A DNA stretch of 64,000 nucleotides from Galbibacter orientalis DSM 19592. GTDB taxonomy: Bacteria > Bacteroidota > Bacteroidia > Flavobacteriales > Flavobacteriaceae. Position numbers and translations under genes: made by a program. Numbering within the stretch: position 1 is the stretch's first letter; every line of letters starts with the position of its first letter. Shown one piece after another: positions 35,865 to 45,119 of the stretch. Where the stretch lies: the NCBI RefSeq assembly GCF_000260115.1, contig NZ_JH651379.1, positions 1,926,501 through 1,990,500 on the forward strand. Direction: 5' to 3'. The notes under the pieces were generated by a model that saw only the letters and a program-made list of their open reading frames with translations, had not been told where the DNA came from and made no database searches.

Positions 35865-35907
35865 GGAGCCTGTGGAAGTCATCCTTCGACAGGCTCTGGA
35901 TGACTTC
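35865..35907. repeat. Palindromic element with alternative hairpins
   Basis: GAGCCTGT (about 35866-35873) pairs with ACAGGCTC further on, extended by GAAG/CTTC. Alternatively GAAGTCATCC (35875-35884) pairs perfectly with GGATGACTTC (35898-35907). The GAGCC...GGCTC stem recalls the elements at 43302 and 58129. It lies between convergent tolC and amidohydrolase genes, so it could also act as a transcript end. Confidence 0.65.
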
Positions 35908-35925
35908 GACAGACAGCTATAGTAT

Positions 35926-37221
35926 TTATTGTTGTTTGTATTTATTGCTATAACGGTGCCATAATTCCGTTTGATGTGTTTCTAGGCTAATAGCTCGACC
36001 TTGAATAAAAGCATTACTAATAATATTGGTACGCATATCAAGCGCATCTCCTTCAGAAATAAATAATGTAGCATCTTTTCCTGTTGTAATAGTTCCAGCA
36101 AAAGCATCAATTCCTGCAATTTTAGCTGCATTTTCGGTTATTAACTGTACCGCTTTTTCTTTCTCTAATCCATAGGCAGCAAAAGTTCCTGCGTAAAAAG
36201 GTAGATTACGAGTGTTCATGCGTTCCATACCTCCAGAAGGATCAATCCCGCATAGTACTCCAGCTTTATTTAAAAGAGAAGCTAGCATGAATGTATGCTT
36301 TATATTTTCATCATTATTAGATGGTAAGCGGTGTGGGCGTTGAATAACAACTGGAATGTTTTTGGAAGCTAACATATTTGAAACTTTATCTGCTTGGTCT
36401 CCCCCTACAATAACCATATTTTGGACACCTATTTTTTCTCCGAAGTTAATAGCATCTGTAATTTCTCGAGCTCCATCTACATGGATAAATAGTTTTTTTG
36501 AACCATTAAAAAGTCCTTCGGTAGCTTCAAAAGGGAGATTTCTTGGCTTTTCATCTCCAGAGAAATACGCTTTAGCTTCTGTAAGAAAGCTTGTTACTTC
36601 GTTTATTTCATTATTATAATCTTCATTTGGTTTAAGACCTGGTTCTTCTCCTCTCCATGGGCGACCTCTTTTTAAGCTGTTTGGCCAATTAAGATGAATA
36701 GCGTCATCGGTTTTTATGGCAGCATCTTCCCAGTTCCAAGCATCAAATTGAACCACAGAAGAAGTCCCAGAAATTCTCCCTCCACGAGGAGTTATTTGAC
36801 CCATAAGTACTCCGTTAGGACGCATAGATTCTACTATTTTTGATTCTGCATTGTAGGCAATTAGACTTCTAATATGTGGTAGCAGCGACCCAACTTCGTC
36901 TTCATCGTCGGTGGCTCTTACCGCGTCTATTTCTACAAGACCTAAAGTAGAGTTCAAAGCAATAAATCCAGGATATACATGCTTATTACTAGCGTCAATT
37001 ACTTGGTTGTAATTAGAAGTATTCGCTTCGGAAGCTTTCCCAATAAAAGTTATTTTACCATTTTCAAACCCAACCGCACTGTTTTCAATAACAGTTCCAT
37101 TACCAATATGAGCAGTAGCTCCTGTTATTAAAATACTCTCCTTTTGTGCTGGGGCAGGTGTTTGTTGCGCTACAGAAATAGTAACGAACATTATTAGTAT
37201 GAGTTGTATTATGTTTTTCAT
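35926..37221 (-). CDS. Secreted amidohydrolase-like protein (metal-binding HxH absent)
   Basis: I start it at the Met that opens a clear signal peptide (KNIIQLILIMFVTISVAQQ); a longer frame reaches 37260 but adds only polar residues. About 431 residues with the imidazolonepropionase-like amidohydrolase fold: the composite beta domain SILITGATAHIGNGTVIENS, then HVYPGFIALNSTLGL, and the C-terminal TGKDATLFISEGDALDM. Where active relatives read PGxxDxHxH, this protein has PGFIALNST, lacking both metal-binding His. It may be non-catalytic or use another site. A 1001-residue relative lies directly upstream. Confidence 0.85.
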   Translation of the reverse strand: MKNIIQLILIMFVTISVAQQTPAPAQKESILITGATAHIGNGTVIENSAVGFENGKITFIGKASEANTSNYNQVIDASNKHVYPGFIALNSTLGLVEIDAVRATDDEDEVGSLLPHIRSLIAYNAESKIVESMRPNGVLMGQITPRGGRISGTSSVVQFDAWNWEDAAIKTDDAIHLNWPNSLKRGRPWRGEEPGLKPNEDYNNEINEVTSFLTEAKAYFSGDEKPRNLPFEATEGLFNGSKKLFIHVDGAREITDAINFGEKIGVQNMVIVGGDQADKVSNMLASKNIPVVIQRPHRLPSNNDENIKHTFMLASLLNKAGVLCGIDPSGGMERMNTRNLPFYAGTFAAYGLEKEKAVQLITENAAKIAGIDAFAGTITTGKDATLFISEGDALDMRTNIISNAFIQGRAISLETHQTELWHRYSNKYKQQ

Positions 37222-37256
37222 GTGTTTATTTTTATTGTTTTTAGCGGTCACATAGA

Positions 37257-37310
37257 ACATCCAAATAATTATTCCGCTATGTGTCTAATAATTAGACCTG
37301 GATGTTTCAT
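37257..37310. repeat. Dispersed element, family B, copy 1
   Basis: ACATCC (37257-37262) and GGATGT (37300-37305) are inverted ends enclosing AAATAATTATTCCGCTATG. An inner hairpin GTCTAA-TAA-TTAGAC lies at 37283-37297. It sits 5 bases past the stop of the 1001-residue amidohydrolase. A clear second copy lies at 56986-57033. Confidence 0.75.
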
Positions 37311-37314
37311 TTTT

Positions 37315-40300
37315 TTACAATTGATAGATTAAAGTGTCACAATGGAATTCTTCTTCCTCTTTTACTTTTGGAGCCTGAGTTTTTACCCCTTTATTCTTCT
37401 CTCGAATCATCATATTGATAAGCTCATTTTTAGTTTGCTGAACTTCTTTTTCTACTTGCTGCATTTTTTCATAATCATAATATACAGCTCCTTCAATAAT
37501 AGTTTTTTCAGCAACGGCATAAACAGACATAGGGTGATTGCTCCAAAGTACAACATCAGCATCTTTACCTTCTTTAATACTTCCAATTCTGTCGTCTAAA
37601 TGCAAAAGTTTAGCAGGATTTATAGTAACAAACTTCCATGCTTCTTCTTCGCTCATGCCTCCATATTTTACTGTTTTTGCAGCCTCTTGGTTTAGGCGTC
37701 TAGACATTTCGGCATCATCAGAGTTTATGGCTACTGTAATACCTTGATTGTGCATAATTGCTGCATTATAAGGAATAGCGTCGTTTACTTCATATTTGTA
37801 TGCCCACCAATCGGAAAAAGTAGAGCCGCCAACTCCGTGTTCCTTCATCTTATCGGCAACTTTGTAACCTTCTAAAATATGAGTAAAAGTATTTATATTG
37901 AAGTCAAATTTATCTGCAACCTTCATTAGCATATTAATTTCACTTTGCACATAAGAGTGACAAGAAATAAAGCGTTCTTTATTTAAAATTTCAGCTAAAG
38001 TTTCCATCTCTACATCATAACGAGGAGCTTTAGATTTTGATTTTTTTGAAGAAGATGAATTATTAAAAGCTTTCCATTGCTCATCATATTCTTTAGCACG
38101 CTGGAAGTAATCGGTAAAAACTTGCTCAACTCCCATGCGCGTTTGTGGGAAACGGATGGTGTTATTGCTTCCCCAATTAGATTGTTTAACATTTTCTCCC
38201 AAGGCAAATTTTATAAATTTTGGTCGGTCTTTTAATAATAAATTATCAGCATCTTCTCCCCATTTTAATTTAATAATTGCTGAACGTCCTCCAATTGGAT
38301 TAGCCGAACCGTGTAAAATTTGAATGGTAGTAACTCCACCAGAAAGGTTTCTGTAAATATTTGAATCGTCTGGATTTACAACATCTTCAATAGTTACTTC
38401 TGCCGAACTGTTATGACCAGCTTCATTAATAGCTGCAGCAGCAATATGGGAATGCTCATCTATAATTCCTGCGGTAAGGTGTTTCCCCGTAGCATCAATT
38501 ACAGTTGCCCCAGAACCAGAAAGGTCTTTTCCTATTTTTGCAATCTTTCCATTTTTAATTAAGACATCGGTATTTTCTAAAACCCCAGCATCTTCACTTG
38601 TCCAAACCGTAGCATTTTTAAATAAAATAGTTTGTTGTGTAGGAAGTGTTTTTACGCCATAAGCTTTGTTTGGATAAGTAACTGGTAATAATTTAGGAAG
38701 TTCATTATCTTCTTTTTTATCAGTTTCTTTTTCTTCGGAAGATTTTTTAACGGCTGTCCATGTTGCATTATTTCCGTTGGTTAGAACTGCCGTACCACTT
38801 AGATTTCCTTCCGTAGCAACTTTAGTAGAAAGTCTGATAAACTCATCTTTATTAGTAGCTCCTTCTGGATTGTAAAAAAGCGTTAGCCACCCGTTATTGT
38901 ATGAAGCATTGGAAGCTATTTTAGTAGTTCCTTGCTTTAAGGTAGATTTTATTTTTTCAGGTTCGCCATCTATTTTTAAAGTATAGCTATTTCCATTTAA
39001 AGTAAGCGTATAATCTCCTCTAACATCAATTATATTTATGTTGTTTACCACATATTTAGAGCCTTGTACCCAGTTTTCATAGAGGGTAGTTTCTTTTTCA
39101 AAAATATCTCCAGAGGTAATTAAAAAGTTTGCATAATGCCCTTTCTCTAAGCTTCCAATCTCATCTGCTTTATTTAAAAGCGTTGCAGGAGTAGTTGTAA
39201 GCGCTTCTAAAGCTTTAGTCTTGTCCAAACCGTAGGCAATAGCTTTTAATAAATTGCTTTTAAAATCGGTTGTTTTTTTGTTGTCAGAAGCAGTAAAAGC
39301 AAAGGTAATATTGTTGTCTGCTAATACTTTTGGATTGGTAGGGGCTTGGTTCCACAGAAGCATTTCTTCTAGGGCAATTTTGTTAGCAATATATGGATCG
39401 GTAACGTCATATGCTTCAGGGAAGTCTAATGGAATAATGTAAGAGGCATTTGTTTCTGTAATTTCTTCGATGCGCTCAAATTCATTTCCGCCACCTTTTA
39501 TAATATAGTTCAATTTAAACTCGTCTCCGAGTTTGTCTGCGCGGATGTCGTTGTACTTATCATTAGCTACAAATATCTGCGGAAGACTTTTATTATTATT
39601 TAAAGCTTCTAATGATAAATCTTTCCCATCAGCATTTCCATTTTGGTACCATTCAGCATCATAATACATTTGACGTAAAAGTGCTATAGCTCCCATAAGC
39701 GATGTTGGGTACGCCTGCCTTGAAGCATTACTTTTTTCAAAGGACAAAACTTGCGATGCTTTTTGAGTAATAATACGTTTGCTATTAGAAGCATCGTTGT
39801 TTAATGCTATTAAAGAACTTGTACCTCTTACAATTCCATCGGAAATATGAGAGTTTACTACTCCAAATCCGGCTTTAAGTAATTCTTCAGCTTTTTTCTT
39901 ATCAAAAGCGAAGTTTTCAACAGCGTTGTTTTCTGGCATAATATGGTCGTTCCAATAATACCCTTCTCTTGAGGCATCGTATTGCGGACTGTTATCCGAT
40001 TGTGGTTTTTTAGGTTCAGCAATACCAAAATCGGAATACATATCAATAAAAGAAGGATAAATGTATTTACCATTTAAATCAATACTTACTGCATTTTCTG
40101 GAATACTCACAGAGTTTCCAACAGCAACTACTTTTCCATTTTGAATAAGTAAAGTTCCATTATCTAAAATTTTAGTTGGAGAAACATAGATTTTAGCATT
40201 TTTAAATGCTGTGTAATTTGAGTTTTTAGTTTTAACACCGTCATTTTTTGGGAAGTATTCCTGTGCAGAAACAGTAATACAAAAACAAAACAGTGCTAGA

Positions 40301-40320
40301 AGGCATAATTTTAGCTTCAT
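37315..40320 (-). CDS. Secreted double amidohydrolase-domain protein
   Basis: A 1001-residue protein with a signal peptide (1-19, ending VSA) and two amidohydrolase modules in tandem. The N-terminal module (about 35-430) keeps the fold (DLNGKYIYPSFIDMYSDFG) but has D93-M-Y-S-D97 where the HxH motif should be. The C-terminal module (about 560-985) keeps H623-S-H625 in GIIDEHSHIA, THILEGYKVAD and AINSDDAEMSRRL, so it is the likely catalytic half. The end is IGSIKEGKDADVVLWSNHPM. Substrate unknown; imidazolonepropionase/dipeptidase-like chemistry is inferred. It is first in a likely two-gene unit with the amidohydrolase-like gene downstream. Confidence 0.9.
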   Translation of the reverse strand: MKLKLCLLALFCFCITVSAQEYFPKNDGVKTKNSNYTAFKNAKIYVSPTKILDNGTLLIQNGKVVAVGNSVSIPENAVSIDLNGKYIYPSFIDMYSDFGIAEPKKPQSDNSPQYDASREGYYWNDHIMPENNAVENFAFDKKKAEELLKAGFGVVNSHISDGIVRGTSSLIALNNDASNSKRIITQKASQVLSFEKSNASRQAYPTSLMGAIALLRQMYYDAEWYQNGNADGKDLSLEALNNNKSLPQIFVANDKYNDIRADKLGDEFKLNYIIKGGGNEFERIEEITETNASYIIPLDFPEAYDVTDPYIANKIALEEMLLWNQAPTNPKVLADNNITFAFTASDNKKTTDFKSNLLKAIAYGLDKTKALEALTTTPATLLNKADEIGSLEKGHYANFLITSGDIFEKETTLYENWVQGSKYVVNNINIIDVRGDYTLTLNGNSYTLKIDGEPEKIKSTLKQGTTKIASNASYNNGWLTLFYNPEGATNKDEFIRLSTKVATEGNLSGTAVLTNGNNATWTAVKKSSEEKETDKKEDNELPKLLPVTYPNKAYGVKTLPTQQTILFKNATVWTSEDAGVLENTDVLIKNGKIAKIGKDLSGSGATVIDATGKHLTAGIIDEHSHIAAAAINEAGHNSSAEVTIEDVVNPDDSNIYRNLSGGVTTIQILHGSANPIGGRSAIIKLKWGEDADNLLLKDRPKFIKFALGENVKQSNWGSNNTIRFPQTRMGVEQVFTDYFQRAKEYDEQWKAFNNSSSSKKSKSKAPRYDVEMETLAEILNKERFISCHSYVQSEINMLMKVADKFDFNINTFTHILEGYKVADKMKEHGVGGSTFSDWWAYKYEVNDAIPYNAAIMHNQGITVAINSDDAEMSRRLNQEAAKTVKYGGMSEEEAWKFVTINPAKLLHLDDRIGSIKEGKDADVVLWSNHPMSVYAVAEKTIIEGAVYYDYEKMQQVEKEVQQTKNELINMMIREKNKGVKTQAPKVKEEEEFHCDTLIYQL

Positions 40321-40424
40321 GTTTTAAGTTTGAGTTATGAATTAGTTAAATGAGTTTACTCGATTATCGAGATTTAAATGCTCCGAGGCTTGACTCGAAA
40401 TCAAAATATTTTCCTATTTAAACG

Positions 40425-40453
40425 CCTCGTGGGCTTGCCTTGAGGTAGTTTAC
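40425..40453. repeat. Dispersed element, family A, short copy
   Basis: CCTCGTGGGCTTGCCTTGAGG forms a hairpin (CCTC/GAGG outer, GGGC/GCCT inner with one G-U pair), followed by TAGTTTAC. It matches the second hairpin of the longer copies at 43302 and 58129. It lies about 50 bases past the DUF3810 stop codon. Confidence 0.75.
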
Positions 40454-40502
40454 TGGTAAAAATATGATTTTTTGTTTCAAAATCAACAATTAATAGGCAG
40501 AA

Positions 40503-41570
40503 CTATAATTTTTTATCTTTATAATAATTTACCAATAGCGCCACTACATAACTATAACTTTTTAAGCCCTTTTTTTGATTATTTGCTTTTAGGAAAGAAT
40601 TGAAAGTATTCTTAAAAAAGGGTTCTGCTTTGGTTTTATGTCTTCTCCAGAAATTGGCTACTTCGATATAGTTTTTTATAATTCCAGGATGAATTTCGGT
40701 GTTAAATTGATCATATTTTTTAATATCTCTTCGTTTTACTTCAGCTAAACAATAGCGAAGCACATAAATATATCCTGAGTATTTAAAATATAAATCGTTG
40801 TTGGAGGTAGCAGCTAGAAAGGCTACAAAATTAGCTTCATTCTCCGCAGAATAACCTATTTGATGCGCTTCTTCATGGCAGCTTACGGTAGGATATTTAA
40901 AGTCTATTTGCAGTCCGTTTACTTGTGCTTCATTGGTAAAAGGGTTTAGATATCCACTGTATCCCATATAAGTTAAAGCAGTGCTATAAAGAGAGGTTTT
41001 TATGCTTTTTGGATGGTAAGTAAAAGCAGGAATCTCTTTGGATAGGATTTGATATCCATCTAGTGTTTTTTGGTAAATTTCTGCTTTTGAATATGGGATT
41101 TTTACTATTAAGGAATCGTTTTGTGTTAGTTGAAAGTGAGTTTCGTTACTTTTTTTAATGAGTTGTTCTGTAAAACTGTAAAGTTCTTCGGAAGTATAGG
41201 TATCAGAAATAGTTAGTTTTTCATGAATGGGAAGACGGTAATAATTTAAACCCCATAATAGATGAAACAAAAAATAAATGGTAGAAATGGCCACAAATAG
41301 TTCCCGAAAAAAATATTTTGAATTGGTAATAAGAGTTTTTCCTTTCAGAATAAAAAATCGAATAATTAAAATGGCAAGGGCTGTATAAAGAATATCTCCT
41401 ACAGAAAAAGGAATCCATCCTAATAAAAATCTAGAAGTCTTAGCAATGCCTTGATATAAAAAATTACTGTAGTATTTTTCTACAATTTCAGGATAGTAAG
41501 CCAACCATTTTATCAAAATAAATTGAGGAATTATGGAAAGTGCTATATACGTTTTAATTCGGTCGGACAT
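40503..41570 (-). CDS. DUF3810 domain-containing membrane protein (putative zinc peptidase)
   Basis: A 355-residue protein with three hydrophobic segments in the first 110 or so residues and a C-terminal extracytoplasmic domain. It matches the Bacteroidota DUF3810 family. The motif CHEEAHQIGYSAENEANFVAF resembles a gluzincin-type HExxH site with a downstream Glu (H-E-E-A-H ... E-N-E), so a metallopeptidase role is plausible but unproven. A TAnnTTTG element so close to the start codon suggests a very short or absent leader. Confidence 0.82.
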   Translation of the reverse strand: MSDRIKTYIALSIIPQFILIKWLAYYPEIVEKYYSNFLYQGIAKTSRFLLGWIPFSVGDILYTALAILIIRFFILKGKTLITNSKYFFRELFVAISTIYFLFHLLWGLNYYRLPIHEKLTISDTYTSEELYSFTEQLIKKSNETHFQLTQNDSLIVKIPYSKAEIYQKTLDGYQILSKEIPAFTYHPKSIKTSLYSTALTYMGYSGYLNPFTNEAQVNGLQIDFKYPTVSCHEEAHQIGYSAENEANFVAFLAATSNNDLYFKYSGYIYVLRYCLAEVKRRDIKKYDQFNTEIHPGIIKNYIEVANFWRRHKTKAEPFFKNTFNSFLKANNQKKGLKSYSYVVALLVNYYKDKKL

Positions 41571-41575
41571 ACTGT

Positions 41576-41583
41576 CAAAAATA
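41576..41583 (-). promoter_or_regulatory. Possible promoter -7 element for the DUF3810 gene
   Basis: TATTTTTG on the minus strand, perfect against TAnnTTTG, ends only 5 bases before the ATG. If used, the transcript would be nearly leaderless. Confidence 0.35.
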
Positions 41584-41682
41584 GAAATTATTTAGTTGAT
41601 AAAAATGCTCTTAACATACTAATAAGAAGTTATGTTTTCCGACTTTTATAATAGCCTTGTAATTTATTAAAAAAGCAATGCT

Positions 41683-41690
41683 TATTTTTG
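41683..41690 (+). promoter_or_regulatory. Promoter -7 element for pepD
   Basis: TATTTTTG, a perfect TAnnTTTG match 20 bases before the pepD start. A CTTG at 41656-41659 may serve as the -33 element, though its spacing is slightly long. Confidence 0.45.
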
Positions 41691-41710
41691 TGAAAATCTA
41701 AGTTATAAAT

Positions 41711-43174
41711 ATGAATTCAGAGATAAGAGACTTACAGCCTAAGGAAGTTTGGAATAAGTTTGCCGATTTAAATGCGGTTCCAAGACCCTCAAAAAAAGAA
41801 GAGCAAGTTATTGCTTTTATGTTGGAGTTTGGGAAGAAACTCAATTTAGAAACTTTTAAGGATGAGGTTGGAAATGTTATTATAAAAAAACCTGCAACAG
41901 CAGGGATGGAAAGCAGAAAAGCAGTAGTGCTACAGTCGCATTTAGACATGGTACACCAAAAAAATAATGACACCACTTTTGATTTTAGCTCACAAGGAAT
42001 TGAGATGTTTGTAGAAAATGGCTGGGTAAAAGCCAAAGGAACTACATTAGGAGCAGATAACGGACTAGGAGTTGCTGCTATTATGGCGGTTTTAGAAAGT
42101 AATAACATAGCACATCCAGCTATTGAAGCGTTATTTACTATAGATGAAGAAACAGGTATGACTGGAGCTCAAGGCTTAAAAGGTGGGGTTTTAAACGGAG
42201 AAATCCTTTTAAATTTAGATACCGAGGAAGATGATGAAATTGATATAGGATGTGCTGGAGGAGTAGATGTTACTGCAACTAGAAAATATCAAGAAGAGGA
42301 GACGCCAGAGCGTGTAACTGCCTATAAAATTTCTGTAAAAGGACTCCAAGGAGGACATAGCGGAATGGATATTCATAGAGGTCTTGGGAATGCTAATAAG
42401 ATTATGAATCGTCTACTTTTTGATGGTTTTGAAAATTTTGGACTCCGAATAGCAGCTATTGATGGTGGCGGATTAAGGAATGCAATTCCAAGAGAAAGTG
42501 AGGCTACAATTGTGGTAGAAGAAATGCACCATGATGCATTTGCTTTAGAATTTAACCAATTGGCAGCGGTTATTAAAAAAGAATATAAAACTACAGAACC
42601 CTCGTTGTCTATTACTGCAGAAGTTACAGAAACGCCAAGTAGCGTAATGGGAATAGGAGTTCAGGAGGGAATTACTAGAGCTCTGTACACAGCGCATAAT
42701 GGAGTGTATGCTATGAGTCCAGATATGGAAGATTTAGTACAAACCTCAAATAATGTTGCTCGTGTAAAAATTGGAGAAGGAAAAATAAAAATACTTTGTC
42801 TTACACGTTCTTCTGTAGAATCCTCAAAAATAGATTTAGCAAATGCCTTAAGAGCAGCATTTGAATTATGTGGATGTGAAGTAAAATTTAGTGGAGAATA
42901 TCCTGGGTGGAAACCAAATCCAGAGAGCCCTATTTTAAAGGTGTTAACCGATAAATATCAAACATTATTTAATGAAACTCCAGATGTGGTTGCTTGCCAT
43001 GCAGGATTGGAATGTGGAATTTTAGGGCAAAATTATCCTGAAATGGATATGATAAGTTTTGGACCAACAATTAAAGGAGCGCATTCTCCAGATGAAAGAG
43101 CGCATATTGCTTCCGTAGAAAAGTTTTGGAAATTCTTAAAAGAGATTTTAAAAGATATTCCTGTGAAGGGGTAA
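41711..43174 (+). CDS. pepD: Aminoacyl-histidine dipeptidase (M20/PepD type)
   Basis: A 487-residue cytosolic di-zinc peptidase that cleaves Xaa-His and other dipeptides. M20 ligands are visible: LQSHLDMVHQ, TLGADNGLGVAA with bridging Asp, TIDEETGMTGAQGL with the catalytic Glu pair, LNLDTEEDDEI, and the C-terminal GPTIKGAHSPDERAHI. The length and the lid domain, with GLQGGHSGMDIHRGLGNA, agree with PepD. It is a single-gene transcript with its own promoter and a strong terminator. Confidence 0.95.
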   Translation: MNSEIRDLQPKEVWNKFADLNAVPRPSKKEEQVIAFMLEFGKKLNLETFKDEVGNVIIKKPATAGMESRKAVVLQSHLDMVHQKNNDTTFDFSSQGIEMFVENGWVKAKGTTLGADNGLGVAAIMAVLESNNIAHPAIEALFTIDEETGMTGAQGLKGGVLNGEILLNLDTEEDDEIDIGCAGGVDVTATRKYQEEETPERVTAYKISVKGLQGGHSGMDIHRGLGNANKIMNRLLFDGFENFGLRIAAIDGGGLRNAIPRESEATIVVEEMHHDAFALEFNQLAAVIKKEYKTTEPSLSITAEVTETPSSVMGIGVQEGITRALYTAHNGVYAMSPDMEDLVQTSNNVARVKIGEGKIKILCLTRSSVESSKIDLANALRAAFELCGCEVKFSGEYPGWKPNPESPILKVLTDKYQTLFNETPDVVACHAGLECGILGQNYPEMDMISFGPTIKGAHSPDERAHIASVEKFWKFLKEILKDIPVKG

Positions 43175-43219
43175 ATTTAAATTGAAGGTTACAATCCGTA
43201 ATGAAACAAATATTGCCTA

Positions 43220-43262
43220 AAAAACAACCCCGAAGATTATATAATCTTCGGGGTTGTTTTTT
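43220..43262 (+). terminator. Bidirectional terminator after pepD
   Basis: AAAACAACCCCGAAGATTAT and ATAATCTTCGGGGTTGTTTT form a perfect 20-bp inverted repeat (43221-43260) flanked by As and Ts, so it can act in both directions between convergent transcripts. Confidence 0.9.
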
Positions 43263-43301
43263 GTAAATAAAGCTTAAATCTTCATTGAGGGTTTTATTCC
43301 C

Positions 43302-43394
43302 AGAGCCTGTCCTATGTTTGCCGAAGGCTCTACGTCGAAGAGGATTAAATTGTTTCCCTTTGAATACCTCGTAGGCTTGCCTTGAGGTAGTTTA
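43302..43394. repeat. Dispersed element, family A, long copy 1
   Basis: Hairpin 1: AGAGCC (43302-43307) with GGCTCT (43326-43331), loop TGTCCTATGTTTGCCGAA. Hairpin 2: CCTCGTAGGCTTGCCTTGAGG (43367-43387) with AGGC/GCCT inner and CCTC/GAGG outer pairs, then TAGTTTAC. It ends two bases from the stop of the convergent PPIase gene. The linker TGTTTCCCTTTGAATA is shared with the copy at 58129. Confidence 0.82.
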
Positions 43395-43396
43395 CT

Positions 43397-44512
43397 TTAT
43401 TCTTGGACACCAACCATTTCTAAATCGAATACCAAGTCAGTATTTGGAGCAATAGGCCCATATCCAGCTTCTCCATACGCTAAATAGGAAGGGATAAATA
43501 ACCTAACTTTATCTCCAACTTTTAACATCATTAATCCTTCTTTGAATCCAGGAATTATAGTTGCATCTGGACTGATAGGCATTGGAGCAGGTTGGTACAT
43601 TCCTCGGTCTCTTTTTGCGGGATTTACATTGCCAAATTTTTCGGCAATTTCTAAAGAGCTTGTGTCAAAAACATTTCCATCTTCAAAATACCCAGTATAT
43701 TCTACAAGAGCAGTTTTTCCTACTTTAGGTTTTTCTCCATCTCCTTCTTTAATCATAAGATATTTTAGTCCAGAATCTGCAGTTTCTGCTTTTTCTTTTT
43801 GAGCAGCAAACTCGGTAGCGATATCACTTTTAGTTTTTTCGATTGCCTTTTTAGCTTCGGCAGCTTCAGCAAAAGAAGCAGCAAATACTTTAGCAGAATC
43901 AAAACCTTTAGCGTCTTTTCCGTTTCTAATAATCTCAATATGCTTAATTATTACAGAATCAATTGGTCTATCTCTCGTCATTGGATCTTGAGAGGTTTTT
44001 ACATTTGCTATGGTATCTACAACAGCTAAACCTTCTACAACTTCTCCAAAAACAGTATGTTTTCCATTTAAGAAAGGAGTTTCTTTATGGGTAATAAAAA
44101 ACTGACTCCCATTTGTTTTAGGACCTGCATTCGCCATAGAAAGAATTCCCTTTTTATCGTGTTTTAAAGAATCTACAAATTCATCTTTAAATTTGTAGCC
44201 TGGATTTCCACTTCCTGTTCCAGTTGGATCTCCTCCTTGAATCATAAAATCCTTTATAACTCTGTGGAAAATAACGCCATCATAATAAGGTTTTCCTTTT
44301 AAAGAATCTATAACGTAAGTGTTTGTTCCTTCAGCTAAACTAACAAAATTCCCTACAGTAACTGGGGTTTGTTTGTAGAAAAGCTTAACTACCATATCTC
44401 CTTTGTTGGTTTGAATATCTGCATATAAACCATCTCCTAAGTCAGGGTATTTAGAGGTAGAGCACGAAACTAGTACGGCAACTAGGATAAAAATGAAACT
44501 TAATTTTTTCAT
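43397..44512 (-). CDS. Cyclophilin-FKBP fusion peptidyl-prolyl isomerase, lipoprotein
   Basis: I start it at the Met giving a standard lipoprotein signal ([16 protein letters not shown], Cys17); a longer frame to 44578 would overlap gldI. The 371-residue protein has a cyclophilin domain (about 25-185: [28 protein letters not shown]-like [17 protein letters not shown]) and, after a helical linker, an FKBP domain (about 240-371: [32 protein letters not shown]). Such two-domain isomerases assist folding of exported proteins. It is last in the nrnA-gldI operon, 34 bases after gldI. Confidence 0.93.
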   Translation of the reverse strand: MKKLSFIFILVAVLVSCSTSKYPDLGDGLYADIQTNKGDMVVKLFYKQTPVTVGNFVSLAEGTNTYVIDSLKGKPYYDGVIFHRVIKDFMIQGGDPTGTGSGNPGYKFKDEFVDSLKHDKKGILSMANAGPKTNGSQFFITHKETPFLNGKHTVFGEVVEGLAVVDTIANVKTSQDPMTRDRPIDSVIIKHIEIIRNGKDAKGFDSAKVFAASFAEAAEAKKAIEKTKSDIATEFAAQKEKAETADSGLKYLMIKEGDGEKPKVGKTALVEYTGYFEDGNVFDTSSLEIAEKFGNVNPAKRDRGMYQPAPMPISPDATIIPGFKEGLMMLKVGDKVRLFIPSYLAYGEAGYGPIAPNTDLVFDLEMVGVQE

Positions 44513-44546
44513 TGTATACATATTAAAATTGATTGTTTTATTATAA

Positions 44547-45119
44547 TTATTCTTTTGAAGTAGTATTTGTGCTATCAATAGCTTTTTGATCGATATCCAA
44601 TAATGTAATTGTACTTTTTATGGTCTGATTAGTACCTACTTTATCATCATCTCCATGGTAGCCATAAGCTAAGGAAGATGGGAATAAAAAAGTGGCTTTT
44701 TCTCCCTTTTTTAATAATTTAACAGCTGTTCTTAAACCAGGGAAATAGTCTTCTTTGTCTACTTTAAAGTCTACAATTCCAATTTCTTGACTAGAATAAA
44801 TAGTATCTTCGGCAAGGGTGCGAATATCATAGTTTATTTTAACAACATCTCCTTCTTTTGGAAGGTAGCTTTGTGTGGAATCTCTAGTTATAAAATAATA
44901 AGAATATCCATTGGAAGAAGAGTGGTATTTATTTAAAGAATCTATTTTGATTATACTATCTATTAAAGATTCTTCATATTCTAAAAGGCCTTTATTTCTT
45001 TCAATAGAAGCTCTCATAAACGACCCCGATTTTACACTTACTGGTCTCCGGGCTTCGGGTTGTTTGCAGGCCATAAATAATAATACAATGGCAAGTAATG
45101 GGACGTAGGTTTTTATCAT
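44547..45119 (-). CDS. gldI: Gliding-motility peptidyl-prolyl isomerase lipoprotein GldI
   Basis: A 190-residue FKBP-type lipoprotein with signal and lipobox Cys18 (LLFMAC). The FKBP core includes [39 protein letters not shown] and [17 protein letters not shown]. GldI is required for gliding and type IX secretion-linked functions in Flavobacterium johnsoniae; by homology this protein folds envelope motility or secretion components. It overlaps nrnA by 4 bases upstream and precedes a larger isomerase gene. Two isomerases in one operon suggests shared envelope-folding duties. Confidence 0.92.
   Translation of the reverse strand: MIKTYVPLLAIVLLFMACKQPEARRPVSVKSGSFMRASIERNKGLLEYEESLIDSIIKIDSLNKYHSSSNGYSYYFITRDSTQSYLPKEGDVVKINYDIRTLAEDTIYSSQEIGIVDFKVDKEDYFPGLRTAVKLLKKGEKATFLFPSSLAYGYHGDDDKVGTNQTIKSTITLLDIDQKAIDSTNTTSKE

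Noticed and set aside
44513-44578. Longer N terminus for the cyclophilin-FKBP gene
   Set aside because: It would overlap gldI and put polar residues before a clear lipoprotein signal.
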